Part shown: one piece after another, positions 16,974-25,741 of the stretch | Position numbering within the stretch: the stretch's first letter is position 1 | How the letters are laid out: every line of letters begins with the position of its first letter | Origin: Mycobacterium sp. ITM-2016-00318 | Lineage (GTDB): Bacteria > Actinomycetota > Actinomycetes > Mycobacteriales > Mycobacteriaceae | Assembly (NCBI RefSeq): GCF_002968285.2 | Contig: NZ_CP134400.1 | Span: 5,394,001 to 5,458,000, forward strand | Direction: 5' to 3' | DNA: 64,000 nt | Position numbers and translations under genes: made by a program | The notes under the pieces: model-generated | Seen by the model: the letters and a program-made list of their open reading frames with translations, nothing else | What the model was told of the DNA's origin: nothing | Databases searched by the model: none

Positions 16974-18299
16974 TTGGCCGTGTTCTCCGAGACGCGCTAC
17001 GCCCGCAACGGGGATCTGCGCGTCGCTTATCGCGCATCTGCGCCCGGTGAGCGCGACATCGTGTTCGTGCCGAACTGGTTCACCTGTTGCGAAGTCATCC
17101 CAGAAATGCCGGTCTTTCAAGGCTGGATCGAAGCGATGGCCTCGCTAGGTCGGTTCGTCTTCTTCGATCAGCCTGGCACCGGCGGGTCGGACCCCGTCGC
17201 CTCGGGGGCACTGCCAACCCTGGAGCAGTGGACCGACAGCATCACAGCCGTACTCGACGAGCTGGGCAGCCGCGAAGCGGTCCTGCTCGCAGTCGACGGC
17301 GCGTTCGCGCCTGCGGCCCTCTACGCCGCGACGCATCCTTCGCGCACCACTGCACTCATCGCCCTCGAGTGTTATGCCCGCACGACAGGTGAACGCCGTG
17401 CGGACCGCACCGTCGACGAGTTCCGCACCGCAATGGCCGCGGCGTGGGGCACGGGCACGTTTCAAAGGGTGCTCAATCCGGAGATGCCATGGAATGAGGA
17501 GATACGTTCCGTGTGGGCGCGCCATGAACGCATGGCGGCGAGCCCGGGAATCGTTGCGCTCATGCTGCCGCTCCTCTTCGACTTGGACGTGCGGGCTCTC
17601 CTTCCGGCGATTCGGGTGCCGACCCTTATCGTGCAGCACACGGGCGACAGCATCATCACCGCCGAAATGGGCAAGTACCTTGCCGACCACATAACCGACG
17701 CGAAGTACGTCGAGCTCCCCGGACGCAACATGTACCAGTTGGTGGAACCGGGATGGCGCGCGTCGTTCCAGGAGGTCGCCGGGTTCCTCACCGGCCACCG
17801 GACCGATTTCGCAGACGACCGGGTTCTCGCCACCGTGCTGTTCACCGACATCGTCGGCTCGACGCGAATGGCCGCTCAACTCGGCGACAGCAACTGGCGC
17901 GCGCTGCTCGACGCGCACGACGCCGTCGTGCGGTCGCAGCTCACGCGTTTCCGCGGACGGGAGGTCAACACCTCCGGCGACGGCTTCCTCGCAACGTTCG
18001 ACGGTCCACAGCGGGCCATCCGCTGCGCCATGGCAATTCGCGATGCCGTGCAGGCGCTCGGCATCGAAGTGCGGGCGGGCTTGCACACCGGCGAGTGCGA
18101 ACTGCGCGGCGACGACATCGGCGGCATCGCCGTGCACATCGGCGCGCGGGTCAGCGCGCTCGCTCAGGCCAACGAAGTCCTCGTCTCGAGTACCTTGCGC
18201 GACCTGGTCATCGGGTCAGGGCTCGAATTCGACGACCGCGGCGCACACACACTCAAAGGCGTGCCGGGCGAATGGCATTTGTTCGCGGTGGCGACGTAG
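16974..18299 (+). CDS. Alpha/beta-hydrolase fused to a class III nucleotide cyclase domain
   Basis: 441 residues. Residues 1-270 have an alpha/beta-hydrolase layout (FVPNWFTCCEVIPEMP, FFDQPGTGGSDP, IRVPTLIVQHTGD). The nucleophile elbow reads LAVDGAF near 105, with Asp where the family has Ser, so hydrolysis is doubtful. Residues about 280-441 form a class III cyclase domain: VLFTDIVGST with the first metal Asp, NTSGDGFLATF with the second metal Asp, and HIGARVSALA with the transition-state Arg. The adenine-selecting Lys is Asn in this copy. It may make cAMP weakly or act as a regulator. Several mycobacterial cyclases share this hydrolase-cyclase architecture. The start is uncertain (TTG 16974 or GTG 16980) with no clear ribosome site. 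A long hairpin follows the stop. Confidence 0.85.
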   Translation: MAVFSETRYARNGDLRVAYRASAPGERDIVFVPNWFTCCEVIPEMPVFQGWIEAMASLGRFVFFDQPGTGGSDPVASGALPTLEQWTDSITAVLDELGSREAVLLAVDGAFAPAALYAATHPSRTTALIALECYARTTGERRADRTVDEFRTAMAAAWGTGTFQRVLNPEMPWNEEIRSVWARHERMAASPGIVALMLPLLFDLDVRALLPAIRVPTLIVQHTGDSIITAEMGKYLADHITDAKYVELPGRNMYQLVEPGWRASFQEVAGFLTGHRTDFADDRVLATVLFTDIVGSTRMAAQLGDSNWRALLDAHDAVVRSQLTRFRGREVNTSGDGFLATFDGPQRAIRCAMAIRDAVQALGIEVRAGLHTGECELRGDDIGGIAVHIGARVSALAQANEVLVSSTLRDLVIGSGLEFDDRGAHTLKGVPGEWHLFAVAT

Positions 18300-18324
18300 C
18301 GCATGGCCCCCGCGCAGCTGGGGA

Positions 18325-18374
18325 CAGACGCAAAAGTGCCCCCGCTTGGCCGATTTCGGGCACTTTTGCGTCTG
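18325..18374. terminator. Bidirectional terminator / intergenic palindrome
   Basis: Perfect 17-bp arms (CAGACGCAAAAGTGCCC and GGGCACTTTTGCGTCTG) with a 16-base loop lie between two converging genes. With A and T runs inside the stem it would terminate transcription from both sides. The arm sequence resembles palindromes I associate with other mycobacterial intergenic regions, so it may also be a dispersed repeat. Confidence 0.7.
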
Positions 18375-18391
18375 CTCGCGGAATAAAGTGA

Positions 18392-19132
18392 CTACTTGCA
18401 GGGCGCGGGGACCTTCTCGGTCAGCTCGTCCGCCCACTGCTGATACGCCTCCGGGGTCGGGTGCACGCCGTCTTCCACCCACTGCCCCTCGTCGGCCTGT
18501 TGCTTGTAAAGCTCCCGTAGATCAACGAATTCGGCGTTATGGGCCGACGCCTCCTCGATCAGCACATCGTCATACGCCGCGCGTTGCGACGGAACGCTCT
18601 CGCCGTAGTCGACACCCACTGGAGACCGGGCCCAGTCATTCTGGGCGAGGACGATGACACGCGCTCCGCTTCCCTTCGCCGAACTCAGCACCTGTTTGAC
18701 GTTGTCGCGGTACTCGTCGATCGGGATGCCATTGGCGATGTCGTTGCCGCCTGCCTGGAACGTGACGATGGTCGGCTGGAACGACTCGATCTGCGGCACC
18801 TGCTCGGCCAAAATCTGCCCCGCCGTGTAGCCGCTGATCCCCGCGTTCTGCAGTTCGACGTCGCAACCGTCGGCCCGCCAATGCTCGGCCAGCAGCGCCG
18901 GGAAGGCGCCCGTGGTCTCGTCGACCGCGCCGACACCCTGGGTCAACGAATCGCCAAGGGCGAGATACCGGACGCCGCCGGACGCGGGCGGCGCGCCGGT
19001 CGGTTCGGCGGTGCTCGTGCCTTGCGGCGACGGCGGCGACTCGGACTGCACAGTCCGGGTTCCGCTGCAGCCCGCGATCACCGCAGCCACGGCACAGACC
19101 GCGGCGCCCAGCTGCCGGGTTGCCCACCTCAC
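18392..19132 (-). CDS. SGNH/GDSL-family esterase, predicted lipoprotein
   Basis: 246 residues. The signal peptide ends in the lipobox AVIAGC (Cys22), so the protein should be lipid-anchored on the outer face of the membrane. A Ser/Thr/Pro-rich linker precedes the SGNH fold: block I GDSLTQG with Ser62, block III GGND near 128, and DGVHPTP with Asp221 and His224. The likely role is de-esterification of a cell-wall glycan, lipid or sugar; substrate unknown. GTG 19132 overlaps the stop of the upstream glycosyltransferase gene (GTGA), so the two are translationally coupled in the ponA operon. Confidence 0.88.
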   Translation of the reverse strand: MRWATRQLGAAVCAVAAVIAGCSGTRTVQSESPPSPQGTSTAEPTGAPPASGGVRYLALGDSLTQGVGAVDETTGAFPALLAEHWRADGCDVELQNAGISGYTAGQILAEQVPQIESFQPTIVTFQAGGNDIANGIPIDEYRDNVKQVLSSAKGSGARVIVLAQNDWARSPVGVDYGESVPSQRAAYDDVLIEEASAHNAEFVDLRELYKQQADEGQWVEDGVHPTPEAYQQWADELTEKVPAPCK

Positions 19133-20874
19133 GCGTTGAGAATAGCCGTGGGTCTCTCTTCGGGAATGGTGTTTGCGTCTTCTCTCGCGGTGGGCCGTAA
19201 CCGCTTCGGCAGCCAGTCCGGTGGCCGGTCAGGCGCCTCGTCGAATATGCCGCCTGCCGGGTCGTCGAGCCGACCGTGATTGCGCACCAGGTCGACCCCG
19301 GGCCGGTAGATCTGCCGAATCACCAATGCGCACAGCGCGATCACCGCGATGTCACGCAACAGCACGGTGACCGTGAACCACTGCTCGGGCAGACCACGGT
19401 TCTGTTCGCCGTACAGAAAGAGCATTCGTGGCACCCATACCAGCGCGTCGATGGTCATCCACGCCAACAGGACGCGCCGATGCGGCAACGCCAACACCGC
19501 AAGCGGCACCAGCCACAGCGAGAACTGCGGGCTCCACACCTTGTTGGTCAGAAGGAACAATGCGACGACGAGGAAGGCCACTTGCGCCAACCTCGGCCGC
19601 CGCGGCGCCGTCAGCACGATGTAACCGACGCCGGCCCAACATGTTACGAACAGCACCAGCACGACGGTGTTCAAGATCGTCGGCGGCTCCCACAGGCCGA
19701 GGCCGGTGTCGAAGCCCTGCCAGTCGGTGAATGACTTCACCACGTTGTACAGCGAATCCATGTCGTCGCCGCGTCGGGTGTTGAGCCGGAAGAACTCCGA
19801 CCACCCCCGCGGGAACAGCACCATGATCGGCAGGTTGACCACCAGCCACGCGACAGCTGCCGCCGCGGCCGTCTTGCCCACCTCTCGCAGTCGCCCCGTG
19901 CGTAGCCCGAGGAGCGCCAGCGGGACCAACAACAGGATCGGATACAGCTTGGCCGCGACGCCGAGACCGATCAGCACCCCTGCGAGGACGGGTCTTCGTC
20001 GCGCCCACGCCAACAGCGCCCCCGTCGCGAAAGCCGTTGCCAGAGCGTCGAAGTTGGTAAAGATCTGGAAGATGACGATCGGTGAGCCCGCGACGAGGGC
20101 CGCGTCCCAGATGCGTCTGCCCGCCAGTTTCGATGTCGCCCACACCGTGGCGAACCACGCCAAGGCCAGACCGAACGCGGAGATGTTGAAGAACATCACC
20201 ACTTCGGCGATCGTTGGAATGGGCACCAGCTTGGTCACCGCGGTGTAGCTCTTGGCCAGCGCCATCGACAGGTACTGGTAGGTGCCGGTGATGACCGGAT
20301 ACTCCATGTACCGCACAGCGACGTTGCCGTCGAACTGCTTCTGCGGCCTGCCCTGGCTGTCCTTCTCGATCCAGCTCGACTTGTATGGGAACTTTCCGAG
20401 GTTCAGCAGTTCCGCTGTGTAGAGCGGCACGGTGTCGGAGTAGCACAGCTCGTAGTACGCCCGCTGGTTCTTCCAGTTGGCCACCTTCTGGTCGGCGGTG
20501 CCCGTGCCCGTGCTCACCAGGCAGGCCGCTTTCGACGTGTAGCCCAGCGACAGGAAGATCACAGCGATCACCAGCATCACCCGCAGCGGGGTGAGAAAGC
20601 GGGTCCGCCCGATCAGGGCGTGCCTGCCGACCGGTCCGCCGGCCAGCTGCGACAGTGCACCGCCCAGTACGTCTGTGCGGCTGGGCATATCGCGGTCGTC
20701 GGCACTGCGCCGGTCGAGCGCAAGTGGCTGTGGGGACACGGCGGCGGGCCGCTGCGACGACACGGCCGCGGGCCGCTGCGATGACACGGCGGCAGGCCGC
20801 TGCGATGACACAGTCGAACGGAGCGGCTTGCGCGCCGCTCCGTCATCTGCCCCGATGTCACCGCCGTCTGTCAC
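19129..20874 (-). CDS. Polytopic DUF2029 (GT87-type) glycosyltransferase, Rv0051-like
   Basis: 581 residues. A ~90-residue hydrophilic N-terminus with a 24-bp tandem repeat is followed by about ten hydrophobic segments (LRVMLVIAVIFLSLGY, VVMFFNISAFGLALAW, VLIGLGVAAKLYPILLLVPL). The large loop after TM1 ends YMEYPVITGTYQY, typical of polyprenyl-phosphate-sugar-dependent mannosyltransferases that act outside the membrane. GTG 20874 overlaps the ponA stop (GTGA). It lies between ponA and the SGNH esterase, suggesting work on the cell envelope. The sugar donor and acceptor are not known from sequence. Confidence 0.88.
   Translation of the reverse strand: MTDGGDIGADDGAARKPLRSTVSSQRPAAVSSQRPAAVSSQRPAAVSPQPLALDRRSADDRDMPSRTDVLGGALSQLAGGPVGRHALIGRTRFLTPLRVMLVIAVIFLSLGYTSKAACLVSTGTGTADQKVANWKNQRAYYELCYSDTVPLYTAELLNLGKFPYKSSWIEKDSQGRPQKQFDGNVAVRYMEYPVITGTYQYLSMALAKSYTAVTKLVPIPTIAEVVMFFNISAFGLALAWFATVWATSKLAGRRIWDAALVAGSPIVIFQIFTNFDALATAFATGALLAWARRRPVLAGVLIGLGVAAKLYPILLLVPLALLGLRTGRLREVGKTAAAAAVAWLVVNLPIMVLFPRGWSEFFRLNTRRGDDMDSLYNVVKSFTDWQGFDTGLGLWEPPTILNTVVLVLFVTCWAGVGYIVLTAPRRPRLAQVAFLVVALFLLTNKVWSPQFSLWLVPLAVLALPHRRVLLAWMTIDALVWVPRMLFLYGEQNRGLPEQWFTVTVLLRDIAVIALCALVIRQIYRPGVDLVRNHGRLDDPAGGIFDEAPDRPPDWLPKRLRPTAREDANTIPEERPTAILNA
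20735..20806 (-). repeat. 24-bp tandem repeat (three units) in the glycosyltransferase gene
   Basis: Three consecutive 24-bp units (20735-20758, 20759-20782, 20783-20806), differing at a few positions, encode the in-frame octapeptide repeat SSQRPAAV on the minus strand. The region is cytoplasmic and hydrophilic, so copy number can vary without breaking the frame. Confidence 0.9.
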
Positions 20875-23399
20875 GGTGGCGGAGGCGGCGGCGGTTGCGG
20901 ACCGGGAAGCGGCCCGGCCGGCGCTACGGGTGCCGCTGGTGCGACAGGAGCGTACGGGTCGGGCACGGGCGCACCCGGCGGCCCGGCTGGCACCAGCGTC
21001 GGCGGACCGAACGGAATGGTGATGCCGGGCGCGACCTCTATGCTCGGCTGAATCGTCGTCTCGGTGGGCGGCGGCGGAGACGACGGCTGCGGCGGCAGCG
21101 GTGCGGCCGCAGGCGGGCCGGCATACCCGCCGATCTCCGTCGGCTTGGGGAAGGACTCGTTCTCGGTGTCCTCCAACGCCCCGTCCATCGTCGCCTTCCA
21201 GATGTCGGACGGCAGGCCGGAACCGTACACCGGTGAGCCCCACGTGTTCTCGAGTGGCTTGTCACCCTGGGTGGTGCCGACCCACACCGCAGTGGACAGC
21301 GACGGGGTGAAGCCGACCATCCATGCGTCCCGGTTGTCGCCGGTGTCGCCAAGCTGGTTGGTGCCTGTCTTGGCCGCGGACGGTCTGCCACCCGCCAGCG
21401 CGTGTCCGTTGGAGTACGAGGCGATCGGCTGCATCGCAGACGTCACATTGTCGGCGACGGCCTTGTCGATGCGCTGCTCACCTGAGTTGTCCTCGCCCGC
21501 CGCGTCGAAGAGCACCTGGCCGTCGGCGTTGACGACCTTCTGCACGAAGTGCGGCCGGTGGTACACACCCGACGCCGCGATGGTCGCGTACGCCGACGCC
21601 ATGTCGATGACGCGGCTCTGGTACTGCCCCAACACGACGCCGTTGTTCGGCGGTCCGCCCTTGCCGTCCTCCGACAGCGTGTGCTCGACGCCGGGGAAGC
21701 TCTCGGCGATGCCGGCCTCGTGAGCGGCCTTGGCGACGTCGGACGGACCGTTCTTCAACTTCAGCATGAGCCGGTAGTAGGCGGTGTTCAGCGACCTCTT
21801 CAGCGCCTCGGCGATGTTGCAGGTGCCGCAGCCGGCGCCCTCGACGTTGGTGATCTTGATGCCGTTGACGTCAAGCGGCGAGCTGTCCACCTGATAGCCC
21901 AGCCCCATGCCCTGTTCGAGCGCGGCCACCAAGGCGAACACCTTGAACGACGACCCCGTCGGCAGCCCGGCCTGCGCGAAGTCGAAGCCCTGCGCGTCGG
22001 TTCCACCGAAGTACGCCTTGACGCCGCCGGTCCTCGGGTCGATCGACACCACAGCGGAGCGCATATCGGGGTCCTGGCCTTCGAGCGTCTCGGATACCGC
22101 CTCTTCGGCGGCCGCCTGCGCCTTCGGATCGATGGTGGTGGTCACCTGCAGGCCCTCGGTGTTCAGGGTCTGTTCGTTGATGTCGAACAGGTCGAGAAGT
22201 TCCTTCTGCACCTGGCGCTCGATGAGCCCGTTCGGACCCGTCGTCTGGTTCTGGTTCTGCGCCAGATCGGGTGGCACCGTCGGCGGGAAGACCTGCGCCG
22301 CCCGGTCGGTGGGCGAAAGGGCGCCGACCTCGACCATGCCGTCCATCACCCAAATCCACCGCGTCAGCGCGTCCTCGGGGTTGACCGCGGGGTCAAGGCG
22401 GGAGGGCTGCTGGATGAGGGCGGCCAACAGCGCGCCGTCGGCCACCGTGAGCTGCTCAACCGGTTTGTCGAAGTACGCCTTGGCCGCCGCGGCGATGCCG
22501 TACGCGCCGCGGCCGAAGTAAATGATGTTCAGATAGGACTGCAGCACTTGGTCTTTGGACCATTCGCTGGACATCTTGGTGGAGATGACCAGTTCCTTTG
22601 CCTTACGGATGACGCCGCCGAGCCCGGCCCGCGCGTCACCGACCAGCGCGTTCTTGACGTACTGCTGGGTGATGGTCGAGCCGCCCTGGGTGTCGCCGCC
22701 GAAGATGTTGTTCTTCGCGGCTCGCGCGAAGCCGGTGAACGAGAACCCCGGGTTGGAATAGAAGTCGCGGTCTTCTGCGGCCATCACCGCGTCACGCACA
22801 TGCACCGGAATCTGGTCGATGTTGACGTCGACGCGGTTGCCTTCAGGCGGAACGATTTTCGCGAGCTCGCTACCGTCGCTGGCGAGAATCGTCGACACCT
22901 GGTTGGTGCGGATGTCGCCCGGCTTGGGCACCTCCACGATCATGTAAGCCATGCCGAACGTGATGAGCGGCAGCAGGACGAGGGCGGCGACCGCCACGTA
23001 GATGCCGCGCCGCACCCATTTCCAGTTGATCTGCTCGACCGCAGGCAGCTTGCGGGGCCGCCGGCCCCCCGGCCCAACGGGACCGCCCGGTCCGCCACCA
23101 CCTGGCGGCGGGCGGCGCGGCGGCACCGGAGGCGGCGGCTTGGGCGGAGGTGTGCCGTCGAGTGCCGCCTTGACCGCCTCGATCGGGTCACGAATCGGTC
23201 GGGTGTCGTCGTCTCGCACCGCCGGGATGATCGCGGTGTGGCGGTCGTCGAAATGGCTTACCGGCCTGCGCAGCGGACGGGGCCGCTTGACCTCGACGGT
23301 CTCGCGGTCGTCCACACCGTCAGCAGCATGTCCCTTATGGACATCGCCGGTTGACCGTTTGTGGCGCCCTTCGCTATTCACTGGCCGTCCGCGCACCAT
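20871..23399 (-). CDS. ponA1: Bifunctional class A penicillin-binding protein PonA1
   Basis: Up to 842 residues. A Pro-rich cytoplasmic N-terminus and one membrane segment (GIYVAVAALVLLPLITFGMAYM, given by its ends) lead to the GT51 glycosyltransferase domain with AAEDRDFY and GGSTITQQYVKN, then the transpeptidase with SxxK in TGSSFK, SxN in SLNTAY and KTG in AAKTGTNQ. The C-terminus is Pro/Ala-rich and ends in a poly-proline run. It polymerises and cross-links peptidoglycan. The start may be GTG 23381 (NSEGRHKRS, with GGACGG upstream) rather than ATG 23399; both overlap the preceding DUF5318 gene. Operon DUF5318-ponA-glycosyltransferase-SGNH esterase. Confidence 0.95.
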   Translation of the reverse strand: MVRGRPVNSEGRHKRSTGDVHKGHAADGVDDRETVEVKRPRPLRRPVSHFDDRHTAIIPAVRDDDTRPIRDPIEAVKAALDGTPPPKPPPPVPPRRPPPGGGGPGGPVGPGGRRPRKLPAVEQINWKWVRRGIYVAVAALVLLPLITFGMAYMIVEVPKPGDIRTNQVSTILASDGSELAKIVPPEGNRVDVNIDQIPVHVRDAVMAAEDRDFYSNPGFSFTGFARAAKNNIFGGDTQGGSTITQQYVKNALVGDARAGLGGVIRKAKELVISTKMSSEWSKDQVLQSYLNIIYFGRGAYGIAAAAKAYFDKPVEQLTVADGALLAALIQQPSRLDPAVNPEDALTRWIWVMDGMVEVGALSPTDRAAQVFPPTVPPDLAQNQNQTTGPNGLIERQVQKELLDLFDINEQTLNTEGLQVTTTIDPKAQAAAEEAVSETLEGQDPDMRSAVVSIDPRTGGVKAYFGGTDAQGFDFAQAGLPTGSSFKVFALVAALEQGMGLGYQVDSSPLDVNGIKITNVEGAGCGTCNIAEALKRSLNTAYYRLMLKLKNGPSDVAKAAHEAGIAESFPGVEHTLSEDGKGGPPNNGVVLGQYQSRVIDMASAYATIAASGVYHRPHFVQKVVNADGQVLFDAAGEDNSGEQRIDKAVADNVTSAMQPIASYSNGHALAGGRPSAAKTGTNQLGDTGDNRDAWMVGFTPSLSTAVWVGTTQGDKPLENTWGSPVYGSGLPSDIWKATMDGALEDTENESFPKPTEIGGYAGPPAAAPLPPQPSSPPPPTETTIQPSIEVAPGITIPFGPPTLVPAGPPGAPVPDPYAPVAPAAPVAPAGPLPGPQPPPPPPP

Positions 23400-23808
23400 T
23401 GCGCGCGGTCCGTGGCGAGCGCGGTCCCCGGGAGGGGCCTGTGGGCCGAACCGCGCCGAGCACGTAGGACTTCACCAAGTGATTCCAGCTGCAGGTCCGG
23501 CATACCTCCACCACGTGTACCGAGAACTCGTCGTAGCGGGAGGCCAGCAGGACCAACTCCTCTGCGGTGCGCGCCGAACCCGATACCGCGCCGAGGTGAT
23601 CGCCGAAGACCCAGGACACCAACGTGAGCTGTTCCTTGCGGCAGATCGGGCACATCACCGAACTGGGCTTCCCGTGATATTTCGCAGCTCGCAGCAGATA
23701 GGGATTCGCGTCGCAGACCTCCGACACACCGGTGCGCCCCGAGTACACCTCCGCCAGCAGGGACCGCCGCCGAAGCGCATAGTCCACCACCTGTCGCTGC
23801 AATCGCAC
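23374..23808 (-). CDS. DUF5318 protein with two Cys-x-x-Cys pairs (Rv0049-like)
   Basis: 144 residues from GTG 23808 (VRLQRQVVDYALRRRSLL). CPIC and CRTC suggest a zinc knuckle. The family is conserved next to ponA1 in mycobacteria, but its function is not known to me. An upstream in-frame extension (to 23877) lacks family similarity and was left out. The 3' end overlaps the ponA start, indicating co-translation. Confidence 0.85.
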   Translation of the reverse strand: MRLQRQVVDYALRRRSLLAEVYSGRTGVSEVCDANPYLLRAAKYHGKPSSVMCPICRKEQLTLVSWVFGDHLGAVSGSARTAEELVLLASRYDEFSVHVVEVCRTCSWNHLVKSYVLGAVRPTGPSRGPRSPRTARNGARTASE

Positions 23809-23919
23809 GATGACCAGAGTACGTCGGCTCCTTCGGCGTGGAGGCGTGACGGGGTCAGGTGGTTGGCGCGTCGGCATCTGTCTGCGGCGATGGTGTCCGG
23901 CCTCTTACGATCTTCTTCC

Positions 23920-24825
23920 GTGGCAACGGGTAGACCCGGCGGCACCCGGACGAAGGACAGCGACCGCACCGCGACCTGCCAGATTCTCGACAGCGCCTTC
24001 GCCGAGGGCCAGCTGTCGATGGAGGAGCATCGGCAACGGGTGAACGCCGCTACCACCGCCGCCACACCCGGCGAGCTGGAGTCGTTGGTCGCCGACCTGC
24101 AGACAGCCGGCGCGCTGCAGCCGTTCGCGACGGGCCCGAGGTCGGGCCGCGGGCCGCTCGTCATCGCCGGTATGACGGTCGCGGCGGTGGTCGTCCTCGC
24201 CGCAGTCGCCGTGGTGCTGATGAACAATGACTCGTCGTCCTCGGACACCACCACCTCGAGCCCGAGTGCCGCGGCGCCGGAGACCCACGAGCTGGCCGCC
24301 GAACCGTCCACCCGGGCCGTCGAGTCGGCGCAGGCGCCGGCGGATCCGCCCCCGGTGGTGCTCCGTCCGCTTCCCGATCTGCACGCTGCGGAGGGTCTGA
24401 CCCTCGTGCTCGACGAGATCCGCAACCGCTTCGGCGACACGATGGGCTACGAGCTGGCCATCACGCCTGACGAGGCGACGCTGGCCCGTCCCGCCCCCAC
24501 CCACGAGCAGTCGAAGTTGATCTACTCCTTCCATCGTGGCTGGGGCGATCCCTCGACCAGGCCCCGCTCGGACACCGATGATTTGACCGACCTCGCCGCA
24601 TTCGACGTGCCCGCGGCGGCCGCCGCTCTGCAGCCCGCCCCCGGAACGCTGCGGATCGCGCGTGGCGACGTGACCGAAACGTTCATCGACATCGACCACA
24701 TCGCCGAGCCGCCCGGTCCCGGCGCACTCGAGCTGTTGGTGAGGGTCTCCACGAGGGCGCACACGGATGGCTGGATCTACCTCGACTCCGCGGGCACCGT
24801 CAAGCGCGTGGAAGACCCGAGCTGA
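23920..24825 (+). CDS. DUF1707 membrane protein, copy 1 (Rv0048c-like)
   Basis: 301 residues. The N-terminal DUF1707-type segment (KDSDRTATCQILDSAFAEG, then QLSMEEHRQRV and LVADLQTA) is followed by one transmembrane helix (PLVIAGMTVAAVVVLAAVAVV) and a Ser/Thr/Pro-rich linker. The extracytoplasmic domain (LTLVLDEIRNRFGDTMGYEL) ends WIYLDSAGTVKRVEDPS. GTG 23920 is chosen because the conserved segment begins right after it. A broken second copy follows 17 bp later. The function is unknown; related proteins are envelope proteins without assigned enzymatic role. Confidence 0.8.
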   Translation: MATGRPGGTRTKDSDRTATCQILDSAFAEGQLSMEEHRQRVNAATTAATPGELESLVADLQTAGALQPFATGPRSGRGPLVIAGMTVAAVVVLAAVAVVLMNNDSSSSDTTTSSPSAAAPETHELAAEPSTRAVESAQAPADPPPVVLRPLPDLHAAEGLTLVLDEIRNRFGDTMGYELAITPDEATLARPAPTHEQSKLIYSFHRGWGDPSTRPRSDTDDLTDLAAFDVPAAAAALQPAPGTLRIARGDVTETFIDIDHIAEPPGPGALELLVRVSTRAHTDGWIYLDSAGTVKRVEDPS

Positions 24826-24842
24826 CCTCTACGATCATCGAC

Positions 24843-25603
24843 GTGGCGACGCGGCAAACCCCTGGAACGCGGGCAAAAGACAGCGACCGTTCCGACACCT
24901 GCCAGGTACTCGACAGCGCGCTCGCCGAAGGCCAGCTGTCGATGGAGGAACACCGGCAACGGGTGAGCAGGGCCACCAACGCTGCCACGCTCGGCGAGCT
25001 GCAGTCGCTGGTCACCGATCTACAGACAGCCAATGCCCCGGTGAAATCCCCTCAAGCTTTGGGCCCAGCCGACCTTGAGGAAGCGGCCCAGCCTTCCCAA
25101 CGGTGCCGGCTGGGGTCTGCGCCTCGCGACCGCCGCGGTGCTCGTGCTCCTCGGCATGGGCATCGGCTGGGGCCTCTACGGCAACACCAGCTCGCCGCTG
25201 AGCTTTCAGACCGATCCCGGCGCCAAGGTCCGACGGAGTTCCCGCCAAAGTGCTCACCCCGCCCCGGCAGCTGCAGTCGATGGGCGGCCTCAACGGGTTG
25301 TTCGAGCAGATGCGGCAGAAGTTCGGCGACACCATCGGCTTCGAGATGAACATCCGGCCCGATCGCGCCACGCTCTACCGACCCGGCGCCGACGACCCGC
25401 GCCGCAAGCTGATGTACGACCGCGGGGCGCCAGAGACGCTGAAGATCCCGCGCAAGGACATCTCCGACACCTGGATCGACATCGAGCCGTCAAGGATTCA
25501 GCCACCCCCGACGCCGTCAACGTTCGTCGTCAGCAGCGATTTCGGCAGCGGCTACATCGACCTGGCGCCGGACGGCGCGATCAAACAAGTCATGGCGCAG
25601 TAA
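24843..25603 (+). pseudogene. DUF1707 membrane protein, copy 2, broken by two frameshifts
   Basis: From GTG 24843 the N-terminal segment (KDSDRSDTCQVLDSALAEG, LSMEEHRQRV) is nearly identical to copy 1. Between about 25045 and 25080 the similarity moves to the next frame, which gives the membrane helix (ATAAVLVLLGMGIGWGLYG). Between about 25225 and 25250 it moves again to a third frame carrying the outer domain (FEQMRQKFGDTIGFEMN ... YIDLAPDGAIKQVMAQ, stop 25603). Two breaks argue for a pseudogene, though assembly errors could mimic this. It arose by tandem duplication. Confidence 0.7.
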
Positions 25604-25653
25604 CGAAAGCCGAGCTCAGGAGCGTCTCGGTGACCAACTTGTGGCGTCAAATA

Positions 25654-25666
25654 TATCGGCGCGATA
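25654..25666. promoter_or_regulatory. Inverted repeat upstream of padR-ino1
   Basis: TATCG-GCG-CGATA lies in a short AT-rich patch (CAAATATATCGGCGCGATACAG) 75 bp before the padR start. It could be an operator for the PadR protein itself and overlap the promoter. Position is the only support. Confidence 0.35.
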
Positions 25667-25741
25667 CAGTTGTGCGAGGTGTCGGGACGTCGTAGCGGCG
25701 TGGGGACCCCAGCGCAGCGAGGGGACAAAGGAGGTGGTTCG

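Noticed and set aside
19129..21243. The longer form of the DUF2029 glycosyltransferase starting inside ponA
   Set aside because: The first 123 residues overlap the ponA 3' end and are low-complexity; GTG 20874 overlapping the ponA stop is the credible start.
21549..23354. A 601-residue open reading frame opposite ponA1
   Set aside because: Composition is that of an antisense shadow of a GC-rich gene (Arg/Gly/Val-rich, no domain), while the opposite strand encodes a complete penicillin-binding protein.
23002..24825. A 607-residue form of the first DUF1707 protein
   Set aside because: Its first half is antisense to ponA1 and DUF5318; family similarity begins at GTG 23920.
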